Positions 51,289-63,198 of a DNA stretch of 64,000 nt are shown here, piece by piece. The notes under the pieces are model-generated. The model was not told the origin of the DNA, made no database searches, and was given only the letters and a program-made list of their open reading frames with translations. The DNA lies in contig JAJLRJ010000007.1 in the NCBI GenBank assembly GCA_024195265.1, positions 33,009,398 to 33,073,397 of the forward strand. The letters run 5' to 3'. The translations under genes and the position numbers were made by a program. Numbering within the stretch: the stretch's first letter is position 1; every line of letters begins with the position of its first letter. The DNA is from Dendrophyllia cribrosa (taxonomy: Eukaryota; Cnidaria; Anthozoa; Scleractinia; Dendrophylliidae).

Positions 51289-51402
51289 TAGATAATTACT
51301 GAGGCTCGCAGCATTATTAGGTATATTGCAGGCAGCTGAGGGCGCAGCCCGAAGCTGCCTGCAATATACCTAATAGTGCTGTGAGCCGAAGTAATTATCT
51401 AT
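51289..51402. repeat. Fold-back element
   Basis: tagataattactgaggctcgcagc...gcaggcagct pairs with agctgcctgc...gctgtgagccgaagtaattatcta. Confidence 0.9.
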
Positions 51403-51410
51403 TATAATTA

Positions 51411-51836
51411 CTGTTTCTCATCAAAACCCATTGTTCTCTTTCTGCATTGTATCTTCGATTTTAGCCAAAAAAAAAAAAAAATCTTCGATTTTAGCCACCT
51501 CTTTGGCTGTTGTATTCATTTTGAATACAACTATAACAATGAAATAAGCACTTATTGTTGCTACGTATACAGTGTGGTGGCCATTACGTAACCCCCAAAT
51601 CCTCAGTTGTTGTGAAGATTATTTAAATAATGACAATTCATCCTCATAAAATCCTATTGTTATCACTATACATTATATCTTCTATTTTAGCCACCCCTTT
51701 GGCTGTTACATTGATTTTGAATACTGAGCTCTAACAATGAAATTAGCAGTTATTGTGACTACGTACACTATACAGTGCGGTGGCGATTACATAACCCTCG
51801 ATTCCTCAGTTGTTTTGAGGATTATGTAACTATGAT
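51411..51836. repeat. Tandem duplication of about 220 bp
   Basis: Two diverged copies (51411-51633, 51641-51836) share tattttagccacc, ctttggctgtt, acaatgaaat and cctcagttgtt. Confidence 0.75.
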
Positions 51837-51958
51837 TATGTGTGAACATTAGTATTGAATTTATTTGTTGTTGACGAGAATGTTCACAAAAATTTGCATA
51901 CTTTATAACCCAGAGTACTCAGTCATTTTTTTCAGTACCTCGCTCACTTGTTGGAAGC

Positions 51959-52770
51959 ATGGAGGATTCATCGGAAGACGAAGCAGCGATTTTAATAACG
52001 CAGAGTAGTTCGGGGAGTGAATTTTTGCAGTACACCGAGGATATAAGTAAGACTAATAATGCGGGATTGGGCCATTTGCGTATCAAAAGGAAAGTTGTTC
52101 GGGCATATAAGAATTTGACTAACGTAGATCGTTGCCCGGTTGAACTGTATAAGAAATATATGTCTCATGTCCCAATGGAAGTCAGCGATAACGTGTTTTA
52201 TTTGCGAGCTTTGCATAAGCCAAAAGGGGACACCTGGTATTACAAAAAAGGAACGGGGAGAGAAACTTTGGGGAATGTGGTAAAGAAAATTATGAAATAA
52301 GGGGGGTTCGATAGACTAATCATTCCCTTCGGCGTAGTTGTGCTGCGCGATTGTATGATGACGGTGTACCAGAACAGATTATTCAAGAAACCACTGGCCA
52401 TCGATCATCTGATGGGGTAAGGGCGTATAAATGTACGTCATCAACACTTACGAGGAAAGCAAGTGAAATCTTGCAGGGAACGACTTCAAAACATGTTGGA
52501 ATTAATGTCGAGGTAAATGAAGAAAAATGTATTAAGGAAGATGATGAACATAAGTACAGTGAGCAAAAAGAAGAAAAGGGGTTAAAGGAAAAATCCATTG
52601 AGCCAGAAACAAGTGAAGTTTGTATGAGGTGTAAACAAGTTACGATTTATAATAAATTGAGAATATCTTTGTATTTACATATCTCTTGGAATAGTTTTCT
52701 TGTGTACTGTTTATTTATTTTAGAAAGTTTTATCTTCAGTTGTACATTACATAGTGGGATTCCAATTTAA
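51959..52770 (+). pseudogene. C-terminal fragment of a ZMYM/QRICH1-like tyrosine recombinase, one frameshift
   Basis: 51959-52300 reads YTEDISKTNNAGLGH, CPVELYKKYMSHVP and FYLRALHKPKGDTWYYKK. In the -1 register from about 52312 it continues TNHSLRRSC (HxxR), LYDDGVPEQIIQETTGHRS and GVRAYK (Tyr). Typical DUF3504 (Crypton-derived) recombinase, lacking the first catalytic Arg region. The shift lies at a G6 run (52301-52306). The ATG at 51959 precedes an acidic leader (MEDSSEDEAAIL), so a host-like or alternative first exon is possible. Confidence 0.7.
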
Positions 52771-52838
52771 ACAAATGTTAGCGTCTTTTAATAACGGAAT
52801 CATCAGGGGGGATACTTAAACTTGGTAAAAACGGGCTA

Positions 52839-52920
52839 ACTGCAATATTAAAAATATTGCAGTGTGCACGCTGCAATATTAAAAATATTGCAGCGTGCAC
52901 ACTGCAAAAAATATTGCAGT
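52839..52920. repeat. Nested palindrome
   Basis: ctgcaatattaaaaatattgcag occurs twice, separated by tgtgcacg and inside gcgtgcacactgc arms. Confidence 0.9.
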
Positions 52921-53121
52921 TGGTCTGTTTTAGCACGTTTGGTATTACCCCTGATAATTTCCCTTGCTAACAAAAAGGACCGCCCCCGTTTTCCTCAGAC
53001 ACTTGGAATCAAAACTCTTAAAAACGCTGCAATCGTTGATATAATGCAGAGAGAGAACAAAAGGATTTGATGAGGATCAGTAATTATTTGGAGGAATTGC
53101 CTACAGTTTTGCCAAATAACA

Positions 53122-53266
53122 TGGAGTAGATGCGATCGAGTGTGAAGATCTATCGTGCCTTCGAGATGGGTTGTCGTTCAAAGGAAAGCTAATAAGCCAA
53201 AAAACACTAGCTGTGAAAAATGGACATCGAATTGATAAAGCGACGTTGACAAATATCGACTATTAA
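53122..53266. repeat. Direct repeat, right of recombinase relic
   Basis: Partner of 51128-51272. Confidence 0.8.
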
Positions 53267-54269
53267 TAGTTCATCGTTATTTGGACAAATTGACGATTTG
53301 TCTTTTTAAAATTGTCTCTCGGATCGGAGGAAGAATGCAACAGGGAGTGAATGCTGTATCAGCCCCTCCACGTTTTGGTGCCTAAAATATCGCTACCCCA
53401 GTACCCCAGTATGTCAGGTTACAAATATAAGAACCGTGTGCGAAGCTTTCAACAAAAATGCTGTCACCAAAACGCTACTAGGAGAGGTCCACAAACTGTC
53501 AAGGCTGTATTTGACATTTCCTGTGGCATCGGCGACTTCAAAACGTACATTGTCTGCCCTCCGACGACTTAAGAACTATCTCGACTACGGACACACTGGA
53601 CACTGTCAAGATTGCAAAGAGGTTTGCTTCTGCCAACGAACTACGAAAAGGACATTTTGAAAAAATTTGAGTAGGGTATGTTCTTGGCTTGGTAAACGAT
53701 AACCCCCCCCCCCCCCCCCCCCCCTCCCCCCCCCACCCCCCCACACACACACACGTTTAGAAAACGCTCCGCCGCCTCTGTATAAGGTTAAATTGCAAAG
53801 GAAACTCAATTGCAAATTTTGCCTTGAAATATTTTTATTCTGAATTATGACATGCCAGAGAGTCTCTCATAGCGGATGTTAATGTAAATTCGCATTTGAT
53901 AAGCAAGCAAAATACATTTTCCCAGCAAATTCTCCTATCCTTTTTATTCAAATATCTCTACACTAAACCAATTCCTCCATGAACTGGCTCACAGTAGCCT
54001 CTGATCAATTAAAAAAATTGTTTCATGGTTCCCTTGAGTTACTATAAACGAATAAGCTTTACTTAAACAACATTTTAATCAATTTATCTTCTCTCTATCT
54101 CAAAAACACAAAAACAAAAGAATTTTCTAGAACTTTCTAGAATAGGCGTCAAAAAGTGACCCAGGCAGGCTTGGCACCAAGCCAGCCTGATTAATTACAA
54201 GTGGTCTTACAAGGCTAAAAAAGACATGTACTGATGCATTATACGCCCTCCGGAGCACTATTTGTTTTC
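53267..54269. other. No gene seen; C-homopolymer region
   Basis: A long C run (about 53703-53738) followed by (ca)n. Frames here are short and unconvincing. Confidence 0.45.
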
Positions 54270-54341
54270 AACCTCCCGTAAGTGGACACCTCCCGTAAGC
54301 TGACAGTTTCCCTTGGTCCGCTTACGGGAGGTTCGACTGTA
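54270..54341. repeat. Small inverted repeat (cctcccgtaag)
   Basis: aacctcccgtaagtggaca and gtccgcttacgggaggtt, flanked by gactgta; related to 48208-48474. Confidence 0.8.
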
Positions 54342-54371
54342 TCAATAACCGCACGCCGCGGCTATTGTTAA

Positions 54372-56525
54372 GGACGGTGCCACCTAATGGCGAAGTTTTT
54401 TGCCAGGTTTTTGACTATGCGGGAAAAGTAGATCTTAGCAGGGACTATTGGAATCCAAAGAGAAAATTGGGGGTAACCACGCATTTTTCGGAGATAATAA
54501 GGCTTCAATCTGGAAAAAATGCTGACATCAGCATTTTTTCGAAAAACGGAAAAATACAACTTTCTTCACGGATTTCCTTAGAATTCGCCTTTACTTACAC
54601 AAAAGCAACAATAATTCTAAAAATCTCTAAAATACATAACGAATGGTAACATAACAACTACTGTTTACGTGTTTTAAGTTACAAAAATCATCACAACGGA
54701 GCCATTATCGACCCTGACAGCTTTCCCACGTTCGCCAAAAATACAGTCTTAATAACTTTTGCCCACAACAAAAAATTAATTGTTTGCTCAATATGCTTAC
54801 CACTTCCATTTTATAAGATAAAAAGTAGGGGTCACCACACGTTTTTACAAGTTATATTTAGATGTTTTCAACTTTTACGGAATGGCTTTCGTGGTCCGCG
54901 ACATTTTTTCTATGCCCTCCCTAGTAAGTTAAATATTGTGCGTGTCTTTTTCGGGGGCATGCTGGGATTTCCACTCGACGGCTTACCGTTCAAAACTTTT
55001 ACTTTCAGGTACAATAAAAAGACAAACATTGTAGAATTCAAAATTAATTCTATTTGTAGCTGTAAGTTGCTCTTGAGAAACATTTTTCGGGGATTTCAAG
55101 GTCAAGCAGCACAGTAAAGGAGTAAAAACGGAAAATCGGTTCACTTCCATTGATCTACAGTGGATCTACGGATTTATTAACTTATGTTCCTTCGGGCACA
55201 AGAACTTTCTTCCGATCCATTACCAACTTGAAAACAACAGTGCTATATCGAGGTGACTGGTCCGGCGGCTGCCGAAAAACTCTAGATTGGCAGGTTAGTC
55301 TTTTACCGGTTATTTGGAGTCAAAATGTAAGAAATGTTTGTCGAAAAGTGCTTGAGTTTTGTAACTTCATTTGGCCGCGTGTTTATTTTCTTGTGAAGCT
55401 CCTGTAGTTTTCATGGATTCTCCGATAGCTTTGGAAAAAATTAGTCGGTACACTTTAATTTCAAAAAAATCGTGAAATAATAAAACACTTTTTTTGCCGA
55501 AGTCTACGGCTTTATTTGATCTAAAAAGATAAGATTTCTTTACAGTTTATCGTGGCACGTTTTTCGCCTATCAAAATTTGTTCTAATGCAAAGCAGTTGA
55601 GAACTGACACGATGCGACTTCGAAAAACACCACTTGCTTATGATAGAGAATAATGGAAATCAATTGTACCTAAATGCACGAATGTGTTTACGAAAGATTA
55701 CACTAAAAACCATGCTTTCCAGCAATCGAGGGAGGGAATACTTTAGTCGGATGCTTCCCAGCTTTGGAGCGGCCAGTTTTTTTTAGTTGCTGACTTCAGC
55801 CAGTTGTTTTTATATCTTCACCAATTGTCAAAAACGGTCTTTTTGAAAACGCTTTGCTCATCTCAATTCTCCTTTTTGACGTTTGTATGATTTAATTGGA
55901 ACAGTTGTTTTTCTGCTTTTGTTATATCATTACTTTTTTTATTCGCAAAAATGGTCACTGGCAAAAGATTTTTGCAGATAAACAAAAATTTCAAACAACG
56001 CGAGTTTGTCCGCCAAAACAAAAACTTGTGCAAATTGAAAATAACAACATGCCAGCCTTTCCTTGGATTTTATGCCTTGAGTATGCTTGTTTTATATAAA
56101 AAAAAACACTAGTCTGGCCGGTTGACTTGAAGTTTTGTTGAAATTTTGAATGGAGAAAAGAAGCCAATGTAAACAATCTTCGTACAGAAAGGCAAAACGT
56201 ACGCGTTCTGCTGATCGAGGCGGCATCGCCAATTAGCTCAAAATAGTTTCATTACCGAGGCTCTGTCGTTTGCAAAATAGAGAGAGAATTTAGCACTTTT
56301 AGGCTGCAGAAGGTCTATAAACACATTTTCATAGATTTTTGAAAACTCTATTTATCTTGTAAGTTTAGAAACTGAGCCAGGGAGTTGACAGATTGACATG
56401 AAAAGTGGGCGGAACTTAGCCTTTACCTCGCGCGTTCGCGTTAAAAAAAATAACCAGTGTCTCGCACGACAATCGCGCAATGCATGCGCAGAACGTATGC
56501 GCAATAACAATAGGTGGCACCGTCC
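54372..56525. mobile_element. TTAA-target DNA transposon, non-autonomous (2154 bp)
   Basis: TTAA at 54368-54371 and 56526-56529; 15-bp ends GGACGGTGCCACCTA / TAGGTGGCACCGTCC. No transposase frame. Distinct from the elements at 46314 and 48479. Confidence 0.85.
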
Positions 56526-56791
56526 TTAATTTCAATCATAACAACAAAAATATGACCCCCCCCCCCCTAGAATTGCCTTTGAACGTTATTGCAAAATCAA
56601 GTGACACATTTTAATTTAAACGGTGGCAATTAATGGGTATGGTATTGGTAATATAATTTGTGTACATAAATGAGCGTATTGCCTCCCTATGAATAACCGT
56701 CGCATTTAGATCTCAAGCTTAATAATATTTCTATAGCAAAACAATTTAAACCAGTTGCATCCATGATTTCCAGCTGTCCTTTGCTTACTTA

Positions 56792-56987
56792 CCCGTGCAG
56801 TCAAAGCATCCTCGATAAAAGATATCTTCGACTTTCCCAAACTGGTCACGATATTTACCGACCGCTGTACCACAATGAGGTTTGCCAAGTGCATCTGGGT
56901 CTATATCACAAATTTGGTGGCCCTTCGGCGCAGAGCAGCTTCCTGAGTCACGGCCCATACAATAGTTACATTTTGCTAGATCAGCAG
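56792..56987 (-). CDS. LU-domain gene exon (domain first half)
   Basis: Acceptor GCAG before 56987, donor GTAAGT after 56792. Encodes ADLAKCNYCMGRDSGSC, HQICDIDPDALGKPHCG and FYRGCFDCT. Paralogue of 39463-39657. Followed in the transcript by the exon at 40100-40273 after a 16.5-kb intron. Confidence 0.8.
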
Positions 56988-57099
56988 CTGCGAAAAAAAA
57001 AAAAGAAATAAAAGGGTCTACCGAAGAACGCACGTATTTTATGTGTAACAAAGAAGATGCTGCAATCGACATTTTTGACGAAGAAGGTTGTCAATGTCC

Positions 57100-57413
57100 G
57101 GGGAAAGGCGACTCCCATATAAAATGACGTACGGATGGTGCTCGCTGTACCTTTTAGGGGTCAAAATTAGCATGCGTACGCAGGCTAGGGTCAATATTTG
57201 TATATCGGTACTACTTAGAGAGCTACAATCTAAATTTGACCACCGTTAGAATTATAGCGGTACCTTTTGGGCAGGAGTATTGACCTGAAAAAAACAATAT
57301 CAGGTACTTTCAATGTTGGTACCTCTTAGGGGTAAAATTCCATTTAAGCCACGCCCAACAAACGAGATTCTGGTACCGAACACTCCCGTCATGTTTATAT
57401 GGGAGTCCCCTAG
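57100..57413. mobile_element. MITE with gactcccatat ends
   Basis: ggcgactcccatataaaatgacg near 57105 is inverted as cgtcatgtttatatgggagtcc near 57387. Intronic. Confidence 0.7.
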
Positions 57414-57440
57414 GGCGTCAATGAAGGGATCATGATATTT

Positions 57441-57552
57441 AACTATTATAGCGCTCAAGCTTGCGTGATATCGCCTAATTTTAGCCGACGAGGCCTACGG
57501 CCTCGTCGGCTAAAATTAGGCAATATCACGCAAGCTTGAGCGCTATAATAGT
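57441..57552. repeat. Near-perfect 112-bp palindrome
   Basis: aactattatagcgctcaagc...gccgacgaggc is fully mirrored by gcctcgtcggc...gcttgagcgctataatagtt. Confidence 0.95.
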
Positions 57553-59086
57553 TTTATAATTCAACACATTGATAACAAAGCACAGTTTGAAGAAAAATAT
57601 CGCCGACAAACCTTTTATTTAAAAAAAGCTTACATATGTTTTACCACGCGAAACTTGCAACATCACACAGTTCATGAATGAAAGTGGTGTCTTTGTCAAT
57701 ATTGCGCAAGCTTGAACACTATAACTGTTTTATAATTCAACACATTGCATTGATAACAAATCACAGTTTCTAGAAAAAAATCATTGAGATATACAAAAAG
57801 GCTTACAATAATATTTTACATCGCACCATTTCTTAAACAACATGCAGCGAATGGCCGAAACTTTTGCCAAGCTAAAATTAATTTAGCGTACACAATCAGT
57901 TGAGAGTTTCTACGAAGAGCTTTCGTCTACTCAAAGAGTGGGACAGAGTAGTGACTACAAGAATTAAAACACCGTAAAATGGCGTAGAATGTCTTAGTTA
58001 CAAGTGTTTCGTATCTTGAAAAGTTCAATTCAGAATCAAAACAAATTGAACAAACACACGGCTACGTACCTAAACATAGCGGCGAAAAGTCGGAAAGAAC
58101 TGCAGCGTGGAGAGTATGTATGTCTTACAAAAATTTACAGCTAAAGGATACAAGAAACGGTTAAAACATCGTACCTGTAGTTGATTTGGCTTTTTAGTCC
58201 CTTCCATCAGCACGAAATCTTCAAACATCGAAGTACGAGCTGAGTCGATCAATGTTGTTTACAAACTTGCTCGTTTTTTAGCTCCTACAGCCGTAATGAC
58301 GAGATCAGAAACTTTTCTGAGGAAGCATCAAGTCTATATCATTTTCCAGAGGTGATTACCAAAGGAATTTTACGAAAAATGTGCTCCTTCATTCACTCCT
58401 TGTCGAGCGGTTAAACTTTGAACCAGTTTTCATTCAGCTACGCTAAGAAACACTGCGACCGCGACAACGCGAAAATTTCGCGCCTTTTTTGTCCAATCAT
58501 GTGAACAATATTTTTTCACTTTTCTTCTCTTCTCCATTTTTCTTTCATTTCCCTTTTTTAACTAATAGTTCACGTACTTTTTCGCCCAAAAACTCGAAAT
58601 TGCAGGCAGCAGTCATTTTCACTTTCCTTCAAAATGCGAAATTTACCGCCGCCATCGCTGGTTATACGTCATGTAGACATAACGTATATCGATCACTTTT
58701 TGACCATATTTGGGCAGTGTATCAATGTGTTGAATTATAAATATATATATACGTACGTTCACCAATTTGTAATTACAAGCTGTGGTTTCAAGGACATGAT
58801 TATTTTTTAGCACATCGAGCAAATGCCTTTTTAGCGCTTCTTCTTCTAATCGTTTCCCAATTTCAGACCAACATAAAAAAGTAGGAATGGTTTGTATTCT
58901 CAAAGTCACATTAGTGATATGAGGTTATTTTTATTTTCCCCATGTTTTCCTTCTTCAAATTTCTTCTCGAGGAACTTCGCGTACAAGTAAATTTAACCCG
59001 GTCTTAAAAAGATATTGTTCGTGGTTTCTCTGTCTAACCATGAAATTTAACTCTTTTTTTTATTATAAGTCACATTTGCTAAATAC
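57553..59086. other. Intron; local duplication only
   Basis: ttataattcaacacattgataacaaa near 57553 recurs near 57731. No other gene seen. Confidence 0.5.
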
Positions 59087-59197
59087 CTCCATCGTTACAG
59101 TCGTTAGAGTCATTGCAACACTGGATTTCACAGTCTAATAAGTTTCTGCCACTTCTTTTTAGGTAGCCACCGAGTATTGTACAACCTTCATTTTTAT
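59087..59197 (-). CDS. LU-domain gene exon (domain second half)
   Basis: Acceptor TTAG before 59197, donor GTATTT after 59087. Encodes KNEGCTILGGYLKRS and LLDCEIQCCNDSNDCND. Most upstream LU exon seen; the first half of this domain and the signal peptide must lie further right or beyond the window. Confidence 0.8.
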
Positions 59198-59841
59198 CTA
59201 ATGGATAAAGAAGTGAAATTACAGTTTATCATTAGTAATGGTATAGTGAATAACAATTGCTATGCTCAACAATTTCATGTGGTCTGTCATATCGAACTTT
59301 GTACTATCGATAAAGTGGTGCTATCAACATAATTAAATGCAACAAAGCATGGTCATTCACCTACGTATGTCAAGTTATCACTATGCAGACGATCATGAGC
59401 TGATGTAACTTCAGATTGTATAAACATTATAAATATTTTACATGTTTCGCCGTTGATTTCTCGTTTCGATTTTTTTATAATTACAGTCGAACGCCTCCTA
59501 TGTTATACATTTCGATACGGACCCTTCACTTGCTAGGTCACGGCAAAATTCCCATTTATTTTCCAGCTAAAAAACACTCTTAAGAGCCAATGTCTGAAAT
59601 TTTCGAAAATCGGGCGTCACTCACAAAATTTCGGATTTCTTCATATTTTGCCCAAATAATCTCTATAGTGAAGTATTTACAAAAATAACATTAAAAATTA
59701 TAACGGCGTTTTATTTTTTTAGAAAACGGGCAAAGTTTGAAAAACGGCAAATCGGCGGCCTTTCAGTTGTGAAACTGGCGAAAAATTACACATTTTCATC
59801 TCGCTCGTACAGAAAAACGCGATGCCATACATAAATAAAAT
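59198..59841. other. Intron or 5' flank, no gene seen
   Basis: No additional LU exon recognised. Contains an acagtcgaacgcctcc phrase related to other small repeats here. Confidence 0.4.
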
Positions 59842-60629
59842 GTGGCCACAACATAAACACGCTCTTGTTCTTCACACTACTGTTATTTACTTTGGATTAG
59901 CAGTTGAAATAAGAATATTTCGGCCGTTAGAAGAAACATGATTTCTTCCATTTTAAAAATTAGCAAATTTGAACCAATTTCAACGCCGTGGAAACCCAAT
60001 TGGTACGTTGAGTTTGAAAACAAAATTAAGACAGACTTGAAGCACAACTTCTGTTGTTTACTGTGGTGAAATATTTCTGGCGGCACTTTAAAAGTGCCCC
60101 GTCGAGAGACCAAAATGTGAAGGGTAGTTTGACACCAGGAGACCTTGTGGCACGAACCTGAGCGCCGCCACTACGCATCAAATGTTTATCGTTAAAAATA
60201 GTTCCTTTGAGATAGAGCCTTTTTCAGAATCGTAAAGACTTCAGAAGAACTTTATCTATCCTTTGCTAACTTAAAATGATATCTTTTAAGCAGTTTGTTG
60301 GGATACGGAGTAGAGACACGAACATCGATCATGTTGTGCGACCTTACAAATAACAGCGATCAACACTTACCCGCTTTTTCATCAGAAAATTAAACTGACC
60401 CGAACCTTGAATTGCGTTTATAATAAAGACAATCCTGAACTCCGATCCATTATATTGCTGAGATCATATCATAGCGTTATTTACTCCAAATTTGTTAAAA
60501 CAACAGTCGCAAGTTTCAGTTCGGAAGTTTCCCACAATGTGTTGCAAAGAGATTGCGTGACGCGTAGCACGCTGGAATTTGTTGCGTGCTTATGGTATCG
60601 GTCACGGAAAGAACATTGCCGTGGAAAAG
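59842..60629. repeat. Left arm of large inverted repeat
   Basis: About 790 bp that reappear reverse-complemented at 63199-64000. A 76-codon frame (59883-60113 -, 63729-63959 +) is almost identical in both arms. Arms continue past the right edge, so the true outer end is unknown. Confidence 0.9.
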
Positions 60630-60650
60630 GTTTCAGGTCAGTGTTATTTA

Positions 60651-60879
60651 AGCCCCATTTACACGAGCAATTTTTCCTTGACAAGTTTACTTGCCAATTT
60701 TTATTGCTTGTGTAGATGATTAACAAGTTTTCCTTTACAATTTTCCGTTGTCAAGGAAAAGCTAGCATGCCAGCTTTTCCTTGACAAGGAAAAATTGTCC
60801 ACTATTCTCCATCTACACGAGCAATTTTTCCTTGTCAAGGAAACCTTGTCAAGGAAAAATTGCTCGTGTAAATGGGACT
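60651..60879. repeat. Nested palindrome of ttttccttgacaag motifs
   Basis: cccatttacacgagcaattttt is mirrored by aaaaattgctcgtgtaaatggg, with several further ccttgacaaggaaaa palindromes inside. Confidence 0.9.
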
Positions 60880-61741
60880 TTATAAAGTGGGCTGGGGGTC
60901 CTTTAGTTGTAGAACTTGAGGCTCTAGTGGGGTCCGAGTGCATGCCTTCTATATTGATTTTTGACGTCGGGAGACTCGAAAGTGCTTTTTACATCATTCA
61001 ATACAAGATATTTTCGAAAACAAAAGTGAAATTCAAACTAACCCGAACCTTGAATTGCGTTTATGATAAAGCCAATCATGCACTCCATTGTTGTAAATAA
61101 ATTCCTGCACAGCAAAAGTAGAGAAAAAAAATCGTTCACAGCGAGCGAAAGAAAAGTATGGAATAATCTAGAAAAAAATTCTTGCACAGCCTCAAGGCGG
61201 AAAACAAATCATGCATCACACAAGGCTTCTTCAATGTTCTTACAAGTGAAAATAAAACTGTAAAAGTGGTTAGCAATCTTGCATTACATTGGCCCCTCAT
61301 TTTCTAGCTTTACAAGGGCAGCTATCCTCAAAATCTTCAAGGAGGGCCATCGATGGCGCTTTTTTCTTCACTGCCGGGCACGGGCACGACGCATTTCTTT
61401 TGTAACTACATCCGGGTCGACCTTCCTGTCTGTGGATTGACCAATAGTAAATTTAGCCTCCAGGTAGGCTTTCTGCTTTTCATTGAATTGGTAGCAAGGG
61501 CTGTTCCATTTCCTTTAGCGCCCAGCCCGCCTTGAGGCTTTGGCCTTTGTTTGAGCTGCTAACTGAGCTTGAAAGAAAGGAAGAAGTGCAACGCTTTCGC
61601 TGAGGAGGGTGGCGTACTGTTGTTTGGTCAGGTTCATTAGGGTGTGCCTCTCCGGTGACCTGGAGCAGGCTTCTAATGACAGATGGCGTTACAGGTCGGA
61701 CGGCCGTTGAAACACTTTGATGCAGCCCCCGGGAGGTACTA

Positions 61742-62527
61742 GCCTGCGAGCAAGGCTCTCATTCTTAGGGGTTGGGAGGAAGGGGTTCGGGGGGCCTCCT
61801 CCCCTCCCAAACCGCGAACCCGGTCCCAACCCCGAGAGCTTGCTCGCAGGCCAGGGGGGTACTCGGATATGTCTTGGCTGGGTATGTACCGCCCGGGTCT
61901 CCAAATTTAGACCCCGTTTTAGAAAGAATTTGCACTCAAAATGTTACCCCATTCTAAAAATAGGTCAATTTTTAACACTCTGATTCTAGAAAAATGATAC
62001 AGAAAACGATATGCGATCTCGGATGGCAGAGCCTCGAAGCTCGCTGGGCTGTCAGCCGCCTATCCTTGATTGTCCAAGGCCTTGTGGACGTTGAAAGTCA
62101 GATTCTGGTTAGGAGTACAAGTGGGCGTGTAACTAGACAATCCCAAGGTCAACACCACTTCTGGAATATCCTGCCCAGTATTTAATTTAGATTTCGTAGA
62201 AATTGCGTAACTTTCAATAGCCCATTTTTTAAAAAAGTTATTTCTTTGTTTGTTCGACTTATACATCAAAATACGACAATTCTGCTTCCACACAAATCAG
62301 CAACATAATTGCTTTGATTTCAAACGAGATAAAGACGATAAAGTCACGATCTACAATTTCTTTATTCTCCATCTTATGAAGCTTTCGTGCGTTCGAAATA
62401 TTATACCTCGTTCTAGGAAATGTCTCTAAAATGGATACCCGTTCGTTCTAGACCAGGAGTCCCAAAATTACGACCCCGTTAGGCGGCACATACCCGTATA
62501 GGTATTTTTGGGAAGTACCCCCTCCCC
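61742..62527. mobile_element. Hairpin plus adjoining MITE
   Basis: 61742-61855: agcctgcgagcaaggctctc pairs with gagagcttgctcgcaggc. 61856-62527: ggggggtactcggatatgtc and gtatgtaccgcc are mirrored by ggcggcacatacccgtatag and gggaagtaccccctcc. Confidence 0.65.
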
Positions 62528-62824
62528 CACCTCCCCGGCATGCAGCCTTCCTGTGGGTATGAAAATATATTGGATGTTGGACGTTCAGGACTATTTTCCT
62601 TGTCATCGGACGTGGCTGTTGAGACTGTAACTTGCGGTGGAGATGTGACAGAAACAGCTTTAAACCCACCAGCCGAAAACAGAACTGACAGCCAGCTGTA
62701 GCTCACATCTGTAATAGTATCACTATTCTCAGATACTTTTGCTTGCTTTTGAGACGTCAATATAAAGTCGTATTGACGTCTCAAAAATCTAGACAAAACT
62801 AATTTCGATTTTAAGGCGCGCGTT

Positions 62825-62949
62825 AATACTGCATTATATTGACGGCGTTGGAAGAAAATATATTCCGTCCCCGGGGTTCCGCCGCTTCGCGACTCCGCCC
62901 AATACGGAATATATTTTCTCCCAACTAGCCGTCAATATAATGCAGTATT
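62825..62949. repeat. Fold-back element
   Basis: aatactgcattatattgacgg...gaaaatatattccg pairs with cggaatatattttc...ccgtcaatataatgcagtatt. Confidence 0.9.
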
Positions 62950-63198
62950 GCAATTGACACCTCAAAATCGAAATAAATTAGTTTATAAGAGTATTGAAAA
63001 CATAACTTCGTAGCAGAATAAAGGCGTAGTGAAAGGGTGACACCCCCCCCCCCCCCCCCCCCCCCCATAAATGACTTGTATATTTATCTACCAAATATAC
63101 CCGAAAGACGATTTGAACATTAATTAAAATTGTACCAAAACGAAGGAAACAGACTTTATACATTTATACATTTCCAAAAACGGACGTTACTTCTGTGA

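Larger units (their letters stand above)
60630..63198. other. Spacer of the inverted repeat; no gene
   Basis: Consists of repeats: the palindrome at 60651-60879, the phrase gaaccttgaattgcgtttat at 61041 (also in both arms), the hairpin at 61742-61855, the MITE at 61856-62527, the fold-back at 62825-62949 and a C run near 63042-63066. Confidence 0.6.
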
